A stretch of 34,984 nucleotides of DNA from an uncultured Bacilli bacterium. Lineage in GTDB: Bacteria; Bacillota_I; Bacilli_A; RF39; UBA660. Position 1 is the first letter of the stretch. Each line of letters starts with the position of its first letter. The stretch is taken from assembly GCA_944368815.1 (NCBI GenBank), contig CALVXD010000009.1, positions 1-34,984 of the forward strand, in the 5' to 3' direction. Made by a program: the position numbers and the translations under genes. Positions 16,209 to 23,933 of this stretch are shown piece by piece. The notes under the pieces were generated by a model, which was not told the origin of the DNA, did no database searches, and worked only from the letters and a program-made list of their open reading frames with translations.

Positions 16209-17057
16209 TTACCTCCTTAAATTTAAATGGTATTCTTTATACACTTCATTTTTGGGAATTTTTCTTTCTTTTGCTACTGTCTTTATTGCATCCATCAATT
16301 TCATTCCATTATTAACATATAAATTTACATTGTCAATAATTGTCAAATTATTAACATTTTCGCAAGTATCTTTACATCCATCAATTACCAATACATATTC
16401 TCCTTTTATAGTTTCTAAATTATTTAATAATTCGGATAAAGTGCCTCTAAAAATATTTTCATATTTTTTTGATATTTCTCTTGATACACTTATATTTCTC
16501 TCTCCAAAAATACTGTATATTAAATTCAAAGTTTTTTCTAAACGGTGTGGTGCCTCATAAAAAATGATAGTACTTTTTAAAGATTTTAATTCTTCTAATT
16601 CTTTTTTACATTTACTTTCTTTACTATTTAAAAAACCGTAAAATGTAAATGGTTTAGGATTTAGTCCTGAAGATGTTAATGCGGGAACAAATGCAGTAGC
16701 TCCAGGTAATGATACAACATTAAATCCTTTTTCTACAACGTATTCTACTGTTTTATAACCAGGGTCACTAATGATTGGAGTACCTCTATCTGTAACAATG
16801 GCAACATCATTTCCCTTAATTAAATAATCTAATACATTTTCTTTAACTTTCTCTTCATTATGATCGTGTAAAGATATTAAATGTTTTTTTATATCAAAAT
16901 GCTTCAATAAAAGAGAAGTCACTCTAGTATCTTCTGAAAAAACAACTTCTACTTGTTTTAAAACATTTAGTGCTCTTATTGTAATGTCATCTAAATTTCC
17001 GATAGGAGTTGGTATAATATATAAAGTAGGAGAACCATCATAACTATTTTGCCACAT
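16209..17057 (-). CDS. rsmI: 16S rRNA (cytidine-1402 2'-O)-methyltransferase RsmI
   Basis: A SAM-dependent ribose methyltransferase of the tetrapyrrole-methylase fold, acting on C1402 in the decoding centre. Diagnostic stretches are LYIIPTPIGNLDDITIRAL (12-30), FSEDTRVTSLLL, the VTDRGTPIISDPGY loop, LPGATAFVPALTSSG and IFYEAPHRLEKTL. Length 282 residues. The start at 17057 follows GAGGAGTGAT; the earlier in-frame ATG would overlap trmN6 more and lacks such a site. The gene ends AGG AGG TAA, which is also the ribosome-binding site of pth. It belongs to the holB-ricT-trmN6-rsmI-pth run. Confidence 0.96.
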   Translation of the reverse strand: MWQNSYDGSPTLYIIPTPIGNLDDITIRALNVLKQVEVVFSEDTRVTSLLLKHFDIKKHLISLHDHNEEKVKENVLDYLIKGNDVAIVTDRGTPIISDPGYKTVEYVVEKGFNVVSLPGATAFVPALTSSGLNPKPFTFYGFLNSKESKCKKELEELKSLKSTIIFYEAPHRLEKTLNLIYSIFGERNISVSREISKKYENIFRGTLSELLNNLETIKGEYVLVIDGCKDTCENVNNLTIIDNVNLYVNNGMKLMDAIKTVAKERKIPKNEVYKEYHLNLRR

Positions 17058-17061
17058 AAAA

Positions 17062-17793
17062 TCACTCCTCAAACATTTTTTTTATATTACTATTATAATT
17101 ATTATCTTCATCATATACAATTATTGGATTTAACAATTTAACACCACAATTCCCATTTTTTATTCCTTCAATTAATACCATATTTGCTTCTTTTTCAATT
17201 TTTGGATATACAAATTGAATTTTTTTAGGTTCTATATTATATTTTCGCATTGTATCTAAAATTTCCAAAAACCTTTCAGGTCTATGCACTAATGCAAAAA
17301 TTCCTTTATTTTTTAAACTATTTGATGCTATATTACAAACATTATCTATATTAAGAAAAATTTCATGGCGCGCAATGGCTTTAATTTTATCGTCATTTAA
17401 TAATTCTTTATTATTAGTTTTAAAATAAGGTGGATTGCAGGTTACCACATCAAATTGCTCAAAACCTAAATATTTATTTGTGTCCTTTATATCAATATTC
17501 AAAAGATGAATTTGATTTGACATATCATTTTCTATTATTGATTTTTGACCTAAATCATAAATTTCTTTTTGTAACTCTATTCCAAATATTTGCGCTTTCG
17601 TGCGATATGTAAGTAACATAGGAATTGGAGCATTACCAGTTGCCAAATCTAAAATTTTTTTAGTTCTTAAATTAATAGTTACAAAATTAGTAAGTAATAC
17701 AGAATCTAAAGAAAATTTGAACCAATCATCATTTTGATATATATAAGCGTCTTTAAAATTTAGTAACCTATTCCTTACTTCCATTTTTAACAT
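17062..17793 (-). CDS. trmN6: tRNA1(Val) adenine-37 N6-methyltransferase-like (YabB/TrmN6)
   Basis: 243 residues with a Rossmann methyltransferase fold: motif I DLATGNAPIP (49-58), acidic motif II IFGIELQ, and the amino-methyltransferase signature NPPY (120-123). The preceding KFSLDSVLLTNF segment is characteristic of this tRNA adenine N6-methyltransferase family. Its start lies inside the 3' end of ricT (26-nt overlap), so it is translationally coupled. In B. subtilis the same ricT(yaaT)-yabA-yabB-yazA-rsmI order is found; yabA and yazA are missing here. Whether it modifies tRNA-Val specifically is inferred from the family. Confidence 0.87.
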   Translation of the reverse strand: MLKMEVRNRLLNFKDAYIYQNDDWFKFSLDSVLLTNFVTINLRTKKILDLATGNAPIPMLLTYRTKAQIFGIELQKEIYDLGQKSIIENDMSNQIHLLNIDIKDTNKYLGFEQFDVVTCNPPYFKTNNKELLNDDKIKAIARHEIFLNIDNVCNIASNSLKNKGIFALVHRPERFLEILDTMRKYNIEPKKIQFVYPKIEKEANMVLIEGIKNGNCGVKLLNPIIVYDEDNNYNSNIKKMFEE

Positions 17794-18559
17794 CTACTTC
17801 TTTTATATTATTTTTAGGAGTAATAACTGTATATTTTTCGTTCAATATATCAAGTGATATTACTTTACCATTTCCTTCATCTGTATCTACAAATTTACCT
17901 ACTTCAGGTAAATTTTTTCTACATTCTGAGTATGTTTCGTTTTCATATTTTAAACAACATAACAATCTACCACAAACACCATTTATTTTTGTAGGATTTA
18001 ATGCTATTGACTGATTTTTGGCCATATTTATTGAAACACTTTCAAATTCTTTTAAAAAAGCACCACAACATAATTTCCTTCCACAAATTCCCAAACCACC
18101 AATTTCTTTAGCCTTATCTCTAATTCCTACCTGTCTTAACTCAATTCTTGTTTTAAAGAATGCACCCAAATCTTTAGCCAGTTGCCTAAAATCTACTCTT
18201 TCATCTGAAACAAATTTAAAAATTAATTGGGATCTTGTAAAAGTATATTCAGCATCTATAATCGACATATTTAGCTTATATTTTTTTATAAACTCTTTGC
18301 ATTTAAGAATTGCTTTTTCAGCATCTTTCAAATTTGTTAAGTGTTGTATATAATCCTTTTTCGTAGTTAACCTCACAATATTTTTTAATTCAATACAATT
18401 TTTAATTTTATCTTCACTAACAAAATCTACAACTTGTCCATATTGTAAATCCCGTTCAGTATCAACGATAACAGTACAATTTTTTCTTAATTTTAAATTT
18501 TCATTTTTAAAATAATAAACTTTACCTTTATTATTTATTCTAACAGCTACTATTTCCAC
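17768..18559 (-). CDS. ricT: RicT/YaaT, PSP1 family
   Basis: 263 residues with the PSP1 C-terminal domain and two Cys-rich clusters, ICGRKLCCGAFLKEF and GVCGRLLCCLKYE, which in B. subtilis hold an Fe-S cluster of the RicAFT complex affecting mRNA processing, competence, biofilm and sporulation. I chose the GTG at 18559, eight codons into the open frame: it has GGTGGTGA at the right distance and the sequence then begins EIVAVRINNKGKVYYF like YaaT. The start overlaps holB by 20 nt. The other complex members (RicA, RicF) are not in the window. Confidence 0.92.
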   Translation of the reverse strand: MEIVAVRINNKGKVYYFKNENLKLRKNCTVIVDTERDLQYGQVVDFVSEDKIKNCIELKNIVRLTTKKDYIQHLTNLKDAEKAILKCKEFIKKYKLNMSIIDAEYTFTRSQLIFKFVSDERVDFRQLAKDLGAFFKTRIELRQVGIRDKAKEIGGLGICGRKLCCGAFLKEFESVSINMAKNQSIALNPTKINGVCGRLLCCLKYENETYSECRKNLPEVGKFVDTDEGNGKVISLDILNEKYTVITPKNNIKEVDVKNGSKE

Positions 18560-19511
18560 AAAATTCACCACCAAATTCAATTAATAATCGATTTATTAAT
18601 AAATTTAAATTTAAATTACATTTTAAATATTCTCTATTTTTTATTAAAATTTCTATTTTTCTTATAATATCTTTTTCACTATTTAAAGATGATACAATAT
18701 TTAAATCATTTTTAAAATCAGTAAAAAAATAATTATTAGTATTAAATTTAAATTTTAAAACATCAAAATAAAAAATTATCATTAAATTTAAAGCATTATC
18801 AACTAATTCTTTTGTATTGTATATGTCATTCCATTTTTCTTTTATATAAATTAAAGTATTTAATTTGTTTTTTTCATAATAAGTAATAAAATCAACAATA
18901 TTATTACCAATTTTTTTATTTTCATCATTTAACATAAAATTTTCTTTATCAAATTCCGTTTTACAAATTAAATTACAAATATTTTCTATCGTACTAGTTA
19001 CTTTATAATTTTTGTGTAGTTTTATGTGTTGACATCTTGAAATAATTGTATCTAAAACTTTGTTAACATTACTTGTGACTAATATTGCTATTACATTTGG
19101 GACTGGTTCTTCTAAAAATTTTAAAATAGAATTTGCTGTCTGCTTATTCATTTTTTCGCATTCTTTAACTATGTAAATTCTATATTTACCTTCTATTCCG
19201 ATTTTATTATACTCATCTTGTATACTCAATAATTGCTCTTTTTTTATTAATAATCCATCTGGTTCTATATAGTTTATCTCTGTATAATTATTTAACTCAA
19301 TTCTTTTACAAATACTACAATCACCACATTTGTTATTATTTGTATAATGTTGAGGACATGCCAACGCTTTAGCAAAAGCAATTATTATATTATAATCATC
19401 AACTTCACCATTAATTTCAAATAAATATGCATGTGAAATTTTGTTATTTTTTATTGAATTAGTCAAAATATTATAAACTAATTCTTGGTTTTCTTTAAAA
19501 TCATCTAACAT
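18540..19511 (-). CDS. holB: DNA polymerase III delta-prime subunit HolB
   Basis: A clamp-loader subunit, 323 residues. It has the KISHAYLFEINGE segment where an active ATPase would have a Walker A, which is degenerate as expected for delta-prime. It has a zinc module CGDCSIC, a KMNKQTANSILKFLEEP helix region and the SRC motif (TIISRCQHI) that serves the arginine finger. Its Shine-Dalgarno is GGGTGAT. It lies between bofA and ricT; in B. subtilis tmk, yaaQ and yaaR come between, and all are absent here. Confidence 0.95.
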   Translation of the reverse strand: MLDDFKENQELVYNILTNSIKNNKISHAYLFEINGEVDDYNIIIAFAKALACPQHYTNNNKCGDCSICKRIELNNYTEINYIEPDGLLIKKEQLLSIQDEYNKIGIEGKYRIYIVKECEKMNKQTANSILKFLEEPVPNVIAILVTSNVNKVLDTIISRCQHIKLHKNYKVTSTIENICNLICKTEFDKENFMLNDENKKIGNNIVDFITYYEKNKLNTLIYIKEKWNDIYNTKELVDNALNLMIIFYFDVLKFKFNTNNYFFTDFKNDLNIVSSLNSEKDIIRKIEILIKNREYLKCNLNLNLLINRLLIEFGGEFCGNSSC

Positions 19512-19524
19512 TATACATCACCCA

Positions 19525-19713
19525 CTATAAAATTACTAAATAAAAAATTACTAAAAAAAATATTGCTGGAATACCAAAAAACGTAACAGATAGTATTGTT
19601 ACAAAATTAAAAGGAATTGTCGCGTTCAAAGACAAAGAAATTTTATTATATGCAAATATTAGTATTGACGCCATTATAATTTTTTTTATTATTTTAAAAA
19701 TTTTTTTTAACAT
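19525..19713 (-). CDS. bofA: BofA-like inhibitor of pro-sigma-K processing
   Basis: A 62-residue membrane protein. The C-terminal half IPFNFVTILSVTFFGIPAIFF is the conserved BofA segment (IPxNxxT...G.PG/A), preceded by another hydrophobic helix. BofA holds the SpoIVFB protease inactive in the outer forespore membrane until the sigma-G signal. It is shorter at the N-terminus than the B. subtilis protein (87 residues). It lies directly after recR, as in B. subtilis, where yaaL intervenes. AAGGTGAT precedes the ATG. This is strong positional and sequence support for an endospore programme. Confidence 0.88.
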   Translation of the reverse strand: MLKKIFKIIKKIIMASILIFAYNKISLSLNATIPFNFVTILSVTFFGIPAIFFLVIFYLVIL

Positions 19714-19745
19714 ATAATCACCTTATAAATTATATGTTACATATT

Positions 19746-20342
19746 TTATGATATGTTTTTTCTTTCTTCCAAAGCCAATTCCAAAGTTAAAGTATCAATA
19801 TATTCCATATCTGTTCCTAATGGAATACCTGTTGCAATTTTACTAACTTTTACTTTTTTATTTTCTAATATTTTTTTTATATATTGCATTGTAGTTTCAC
19901 CCTCAATACTTGGTTTTAACGCTAATATAACTTCATTTACATTACCATTATCTATTCTACTAACTAAACTAGCAATATTAATATCGTCTGGATTAATGCC
20001 ATCAAGCGGAGATATTAATCCGTCTAATACATGGTATGTTCCTTTAAATATTCCTATTTTTTCAAACAAATAAATATCTTTAGGTTTCTCTACAACAAAA
20101 ATTATATTTTTTTCACGATTATCATTTAAACAAATATCACATATATCATTTTCGCAAAAATTACCACAAATTCTACATCTTTTTATTTTATCTCTAACTT
20201 CAGTAATAGCTTCTATAAAATTAGTTTGCTTTTCTTTATCAAAATTTAATAATGCAAAAGCCATTCTTTCTGCACTTTTTTCACCTATTCCCGGAAAATT
20301 TTTTAAACATTCAATCAATTTTTTTATTCCAGATGGATACAT
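19746..20342 (-). CDS. recR: Recombination mediator RecR
   Basis: 198 residues with a helix-hairpin-helix at LKNFPGIGEKSAERMAF, a C4 zinc finger (C56, C59, C68, C71), and a Toprim domain beginning at IIFVVEKPKDIYLFE followed by YHVLDGLISPLDGI. RecR works with RecF and RecO to load RecA on SSB-coated gaps. Its ATG overlaps the ebfC stop by one base (TAATG), so the pair is coupled. RecF lies about 8 kb away in the same window. Confidence 0.97.
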   Translation of the reverse strand: MYPSGIKKLIECLKNFPGIGEKSAERMAFALLNFDKEKQTNFIEAITEVRDKIKRCRICGNFCENDICDICLNDNREKNIIFVVEKPKDIYLFEKIGIFKGTYHVLDGLISPLDGINPDDINIASLVSRIDNGNVNEVILALKPSIEGETTMQYIKKILENKKVKVSKIATGIPLGTDMEYIDTLTLELALEERKNIS

Positions 20343-20641
20343 TACAACAACCCACTTAATCCTTGGCCATATTTACTCATTTTCTTTTCTTTATCTTGAT
20401 CAACTTTTTTTATTCCATCATTTACTGCAACTAATATCATATCTTGTAATAATTCTATATCTTCTTTTTCAATAGAATCTTCAATATTAATTTCAACAGA
20501 AATTAATTCTTTTTTACCATTCATCTTTACGTGTACCAAAGAAGAAGTCCCTTCATAAACTGTCTTTTCCAATTCTTGTTGTGTTTTTTGCAAATCTTTT
20601 TGCATTTTTTGTGCTTCCCTCATCAAAGCTTGCATATTCAT
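20342..20641 (-). CDS. ebfC: Nucleoid-associated protein YbaB/EbfC family
   Basis: A 99-residue DNA-binding dimeric tweezer protein (YaaK in B. subtilis). The N-terminal helix MQALMREAQKMQKDLQKTQQ and ELISVEINIEDSI are typical, as is the C-terminal GLSGLL. It lies in the invariant dnaX-ebfC-recR arrangement. AAGGTGATATT precedes the ATG. Confidence 0.95.
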   Translation of the reverse strand: MNMQALMREAQKMQKDLQKTQQELEKTVYEGTSSLVHVKMNGKKELISVEINIEDSIEKEDIELLQDMILVAVNDGIKKVDQDKEKKMSKYGQGLSGLL

Positions 20642-20655
20642 AATATCACCTTTCC

Positions 20656-22329
20656 TTATTTATATTCAATTATGTCTTCACCAACTAAATCAATTAATTG
20701 GTCTACTGCATTTTTTTCAATATTTTGAGAATCATTAAATTCTTGTTTTTCTTCTTCTATATAAATGTATTTATATCCTTTTTTTATATTCTCTATATAT
20801 TTATTTTTTTCTTTTTCCCAATCATTATTAGATATTGCAATTATAGAAAAATTTTTATTATATACTTTATTAATTAATTGTTCAACAACGCTTAAATTAT
20901 CATTTATTCTAAGTGCTGAGGACTCATATTTTGATACTAATATTATGTTATTTAGTCCAACAACTGCTGGATTTGTGTCAGCTAGAAGTCCTGCTGCCAA
21001 TTCAAATTTTTCATCTAAAATATAATCAGAAATAGTATTCCATTTTAATTTAATATCATTTAAAAAATTCTTGGATGCTGATACAAACGTGTTATTTATC
21101 CTAATTTGTTTTATTTTTTCTATTTTTTCATCATTATTTATCTCAGGAAATATTTCCCGGGAAATAATTTTATCTTCTACTATAATTTTATCTTTTTCTT
21201 TATCGTCAACATTTTTATCAGACATATAAGACATAATGCTGCTTTTTTTATCTTTGCCATCTAAATATTCAACCGTTTTTAAAAGGTTAACTAATAGTAA
21301 TATCGAAGGATAACTACCAAATTTAATGGTATTTAATAATTCATTTAAATTATTTATCATATGATATATTAAATCATCATTAAACTTTTCAGAAATCTCT
21401 TCTATTTTTTTATTTTTCTCTTCAATTTTAGTTTTTTGTTTACTATTTTTATAAATTAATACATCTTTTAAAAAAATCAACATTTCTTCTATAAATTTTG
21501 ATACATTTTTACCTGTTTTATCAAATTCATCTACCAAATCAATTATATTTTTTCTATCTCCTAATTTTATATCCATTAATAAATTATAAAGATCTTTATA
21601 AGAAACTGAGCCATTAACTTTATACACATCATCTAATGTAATTATTTCATTCTTATATGCTGTTAATTGATCTAATAAATTTATTGCATCCCTAAGTCCT
21701 CCATCCGCTAATCTAGCAACTTCATATAAAGCATCATCATCTATCAAAATTTCTTCCTTTAATGAAATTTGTTTTAAACGTCTCACAATTTCATCATCAT
21801 CTATTTTATTAAATTGAAATTTTTGACATCTTGACGAAACGGTTAAAGGAACCTTATAAGGCTCAGTAGTAGCTAAAATAAAAATAACGTGTTTTGGTGG
21901 TTCTTCTAGTGTTTTTAACAATGCGTTAAATGCTTGTGTCGTCAACATATGAACTTCATCAATAATATAAACTTTGTATCTACTATTAGTAGGAACTAAA
22001 TTAACTTTATCCCTTAATTCTCTAATTTCTTCTACTCCATTATTTGATGCAGCATCTATTTCTACTATGTCGTTACTTATATTAAAATTAACACAATTTT
22101 CACACGTTTCACACGGTAAACCATTCTTCAAATTTTTACAATTAACCATTTTTGCTATTATTTTTGCAGTCGTAGTTTTTCCTGTACCTCTTGGTCCTGA
22201 AAACAAATAGGCATGAGAAATCTTACCATTTATAATAGCATTATTTATAACTTTAACAATTTTATTTTGACCAACAAGTTCATCAAAGTTACTTGGTCTA
22301 TATTTACGATATAAAGCTAGATAACTCAT
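20656..22329 (-). CDS. dnaX: DNA polymerase III tau/gamma subunit DnaX
   Basis: The ATPase of the clamp loader, 557 residues. It has Walker A GPRGTGKT (45-52), a zinc module CETCENCVNF, VYIIDEVHMLTTQAFNALLKTLEEPP with Walker B, and SRCQKF. The N-terminal MSYLALYRKYRPSNFDELVGQ is classic. The less conserved tau region after about residue 360 is Lys/Glu/Asn-rich. In that region codons for RE-IFP overlap a perfect 14-bp Noc-type palindrome (21152-21165), which constrains an otherwise variable segment. The start follows AGAGGTGAG, with a promoter just upstream in the tadA terminator region. Confidence 0.97.
   Translation of the reverse strand: MSYLALYRKYRPSNFDELVGQNKIVKVINNAIINGKISHAYLFSGPRGTGKTTTAKIIAKMVNCKNLKNGLPCETCENCVNFNISNDIVEIDAASNNGVEEIRELRDKVNLVPTNSRYKVYIIDEVHMLTTQAFNALLKTLEEPPKHVIFILATTEPYKVPLTVSSRCQKFQFNKIDDDEIVRRLKQISLKEEILIDDDALYEVARLADGGLRDAINLLDQLTAYKNEIITLDDVYKVNGSVSYKDLYNLLMDIKLGDRKNIIDLVDEFDKTGKNVSKFIEEMLIFLKDVLIYKNSKQKTKIEEKNKKIEEISEKFNDDLIYHMINNLNELLNTIKFGSYPSILLLVNLLKTVEYLDGKDKKSSIMSYMSDKNVDDKEKDKIIVEDKIISREIFPEINNDEKIEKIKQIRINNTFVSASKNFLNDIKLKWNTISDYILDEKFELAAGLLADTNPAVVGLNNIILVSKYESSALRINDNLSVVEQLINKVYNKNFSIIAISNNDWEKEKNKYIENIKKGYKYIYIEEEKQEFNDSQNIEKNAVDQLIDLVGEDIIEYK
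21152..21165. promoter_or_regulatory. Noc-type site inside dnaX
   Basis: An exact match to ATTTCCCGGGAAAT, the consensus binding sequence of B. subtilis Noc. It lies in the variable part of dnaX. Confidence 0.7.
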
Positions 22330-22355
22330 TTCTCACCTCTTTCTTTTACCTTTTA

Positions 22356-22384
22356 ATTATATCATAAAAAAAGAACTTTATTAA
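22356..22384 (-). promoter_or_regulatory. Candidate promoter of dnaX
   Basis: TATAAT (22356-22361) with TGA upstream, TTAATA (22379-22384), 17-bp spacer. It overlaps the tadA terminator. Confidence 0.5.
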
Positions 22385-22390
22385 GGTTCT
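22365..22390 (-). terminator. Terminator after tadA
   Basis: A 5-bp AGAAC/GTTCT stem (22372-22376 and 22386-22390) followed by seven Ts on the minus strand. The tadA stop begins the hairpin. Confidence 0.6.
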
Positions 22391-22805
22391 ATCTTTTTTT
22401 TTCAAAAAAACTTCTAAGGAGCATCAAACTTTTTATATTATTTTCAACGAATTCTACCTCTACACCATTTTTACGAAGCCATTCAATCGAACATTCGTTC
22501 TTTCTTTTTGATAAACAATAAATTTTTTTTATTCTACTTTCTAAAATAGCTCCAGCACACATCATGCATGGTTCTAACGTCACTATCATCACACACTCAT
22601 TCAATCTCCACGATTTAATTTTACGATTAGCTTTTTCTATTGCAATAATTTCAGCATGTTTTGTTGCTATCTGAGTCTTATTTTTTAAATTATATGCCTT
22701 TGCTATTATTTTATTATTGAAAATTATCAAAGCTCCTACCGGAACTTCTTTTTGTTTTTTTGCTTTATTCGCCATTTTTATTACTTCATCTATATATTTT
22801 TTCAT
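22389..22805 (-). CDS. tadA: tRNA-specific adenosine deaminase TadA
   Basis: It deaminates A34 to inosine in tRNA-Arg(ACG). Zinc and catalytic motifs are HAE (50-52) and PCMMC (79-83), with VPVGALII upstream. Length 138 residues from the ATG at 22805, which has AAGGAT eight bases before; the TTG three codons earlier overlaps the spacer. It lies directly after the SRP RNA gene, whose terminator T-run ends in its Shine-Dalgarno. In B. subtilis the order is tadA then SRP RNA then dnaX, so the RNA has moved to the other side of tadA. Confidence 0.95.
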   Translation of the reverse strand: MKKYIDEVIKMANKAKKQKEVPVGALIIFNNKIIAKAYNLKNKTQIATKHAEIIAIEKANRKIKSWRLNECVMIVTLEPCMMCAGAILESRIKKIYCLSKRKNECSIEWLRKNGVEVEFVENNIKSLMLLRSFFEKKR

Positions 22806-22825
22806 CTTATTCAATCCTTAAAAAA

Positions 22826-22898
22826 GACGCACACAATAATTAAATGTTAGAGCTGCTGTTTTCCAACCCTGACTCAGTTCCACTATTACTGTTGCGTC
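22826..22898 (-). ncRNA. ffs: SRP RNA (4.5S type, short)
   Basis: On the minus strand the apical domain is complete: GUCAGG (22873-22868), a GUU stem arm, a GGAA tetraloop (22864-22861), the AAC arm, and AGCAGC (22857-22852). This is the symmetric loop and tetraloop bound by Ffh. Terminal GACGCA/UGCGUC pairs close the helix, and six Ts follow. A promoter (22905-22933) places the start at about 22898. At 73 nt it is shorter than E. coli 4.5S and resembles Mollicutes-type SRP RNAs, lacking an Alu domain. Confidence 0.95.
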
Positions 22899-22904
22899 AT
22901 ATTG

Positions 22905-22933
22905 ATTATAACATTTAATTTTTTTTTTGTAAA
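22905..22933 (-). promoter_or_regulatory. Promoter of the SRP RNA gene
   Basis: TTTACA (22928-22933), 17-bp spacer, perfect TATAAT (22905-22910) with upstream TG. The first parS palindrome begins nine bases farther upstream. Confidence 0.75.
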
Positions 22934-22941
22934 ATATCACA

Positions 22942-22957
22942 TGTTTCACGTGAAACA
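22942..22957. promoter_or_regulatory. parS: parS-type site A
   Basis: TGTTTCACGTGAAACA, a perfect 16-bp palindrome identical to a common ParB-binding parS sequence. Extended symmetry to ACATG...CATGT (22939-22960). Confidence 0.9.
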
Positions 22958-23089
22958 TGTAAATATATAATATGATAAAAATTTTTTTGTTTTTGAAAAC
23001 AATATATGACTTATAGTCTAATTAATTGTTTTCAAAAAAATATATACAAAATAAATAAATCTGTATATAAAAAATACACAAAAAAATAA

Positions 23090-23105
23090 AGTTTCACGTG
23101 AAACA
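23090..23105. promoter_or_regulatory. parS: parS-type site B
   Basis: AGTTTCACGTGAAACA, one outer-base difference from the perfect palindrome. Confidence 0.85.
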
Positions 23106-23196
23106 TATAATAATTTTACAATCGTAGATAAAACTTTTATATTTATTCACGTTTATTTATTAACATTAATTTATTTACAATTCGCATTTTTTGAAC

Positions 23197-23212
23197 AGTT
23201 TCATGTGAAACA
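23197..23212. promoter_or_regulatory. parS: Degenerate parS-type site C
   Basis: AGTTTCATGTGAAACA: the CACGTG centre is changed to CATGTG, in addition to the outer-base difference. Likely weaker. Confidence 0.6.
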
Positions 23213-23339
23213 TACAAATATATGACATAATAAAAATATACTTTTTTTAAAAATAATATTATGTAACTTATAGTTCAATTATTCCTTTAAAATATACACA
23301 AAAATAAAGCTGTATATAAAAAAATACACAATAAAATAA

Positions 23340-23355
23340 AGTTTCACGTGAAACA
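23340..23355. promoter_or_regulatory. parS: parS-type site D
   Basis: AGTTTCACGTGAAACA, same as site B. Confidence 0.85.
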
Positions 23356-23447
23356 TGCAAATATGTATTCCAATATTTATATTAAAATTTTATATATACT
23401 TTTTTTTACTTATTTTTTTGCTATTATATACAGTTTTTATTTTCTAT

Positions 23448-23489
23448 ATAGTATAAGAATTATTTCCCGGGAAATAATTCTTATACTAT
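23448..23489. repeat. 42-bp perfect palindrome containing a Noc-type site
   Basis: Centred on CCC|GGG at 23468/23469, each arm of 21 bases matches exactly. The core 23462-23475 equals ATTTCCCGGGAAAT. No T-run follows on either strand, so it is not a terminator. Confidence 0.85.
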
Positions 23490-23591
23490 TAAAATGTATT
23501 AATTCATAATTAAATACTTTTATATTTTCTTTAATTACTATATAAATTTATTTTAAAAACAAAAAACAAACATTTGTTCGAAATAAAAATT

Positions 23592-23605
23592 ATTTCCCGG
23601 GAAAT
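23592..23605. promoter_or_regulatory. Noc-type site
   Basis: Exact ATTTCCCGGGAAAT, within a 26-bp perfect palindrome (23586-23611). Confidence 0.75.
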
Positions 23606-23651
23606 AATTTTACTATTTAAAGTAATTACTATTTTTTATATAACACAAAAT

Positions 23652-23665
23652 ATTTCCTGGGAAAT
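23652..23665. promoter_or_regulatory. Degenerate Noc-type site
   Basis: ATTTCCTGGGAAAT, one central change from the consensus, with symmetric AT-rich arms extending outward. Confidence 0.55.
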
Positions 23666-23893
23666 ATTTTAAATTTTTAATTATAATAAAATTAAAAATT
23701 TAAAAAGAATTTATAAATATTAGTTAATAATTTTTCATATTTATTTAATAAAAACTTAAAATTAATAATATAAATTTATATTTTTTAATTGTTCTATTAC
23801 AAATAGTATATGAAAAATTTTTTTCTACAAATACAAATAATAGTTTTAATCAAAAAAATTTTTATATTATATTAATTGTTTAAATAATTAATA

Positions 23894-23933
23894 TAAAAAA
23901 AAGAAAATTACTGTTCTATTTCATTTTCTTTTT
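23894..23933 (-). terminator. Terminator after gyrA
   Basis: An 11-bp stem (23898-23908 with 23923-23933, pairing AAAAAGAAAAT with ATTTTCTTTTT) followed by Ts on the minus strand. It includes the gyrA stop. Confidence 0.7.

Larger units (their letters stand above)
22942..23355 (+). repeat. Diverged tandem duplication of about 250 bp carrying two parS sites per copy
   Basis: Site A to site C is 255 bp and site B to site D is 250 bp. The intervening sequence matches in order: CTGTATATAAAAAATACACA before B and nearly the same before D, and GACTTATAGT versus AACTTATAGT farther left. Copy 1 runs from 22942 to about 23196, copy 2 from 23197 to about 23355. Confidence 0.8.
22899..23907. other. Gene-free chromosome-organisation region between gyrA and the SRP RNA
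   Basis: About 1 kb without a credible reading frame. It contains four parS-type palindromes, three Noc-type palindromes, a 250-bp tandem duplication, the SRP RNA promoter and the gyrA terminator. The rest is very AT-rich sequence in which I see nothing else specific. Confidence 0.8.

Noticed and set aside
23462..23475. CCCGGG palindromes as terminators or restriction-modification signatures
   Set aside because: No T-runs follow, copies lie in coding and noncoding DNA, and the conserved 14-bp extension beyond CCCGGG matches the Noc consensus.
22942..23665. CRISPR-like array in the gyrA-SRP RNA gap
   Set aside because: Repeats are short palindromes at irregular spacing with related, not unique, intervals. 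They fit parS and Noc sites and a duplication.
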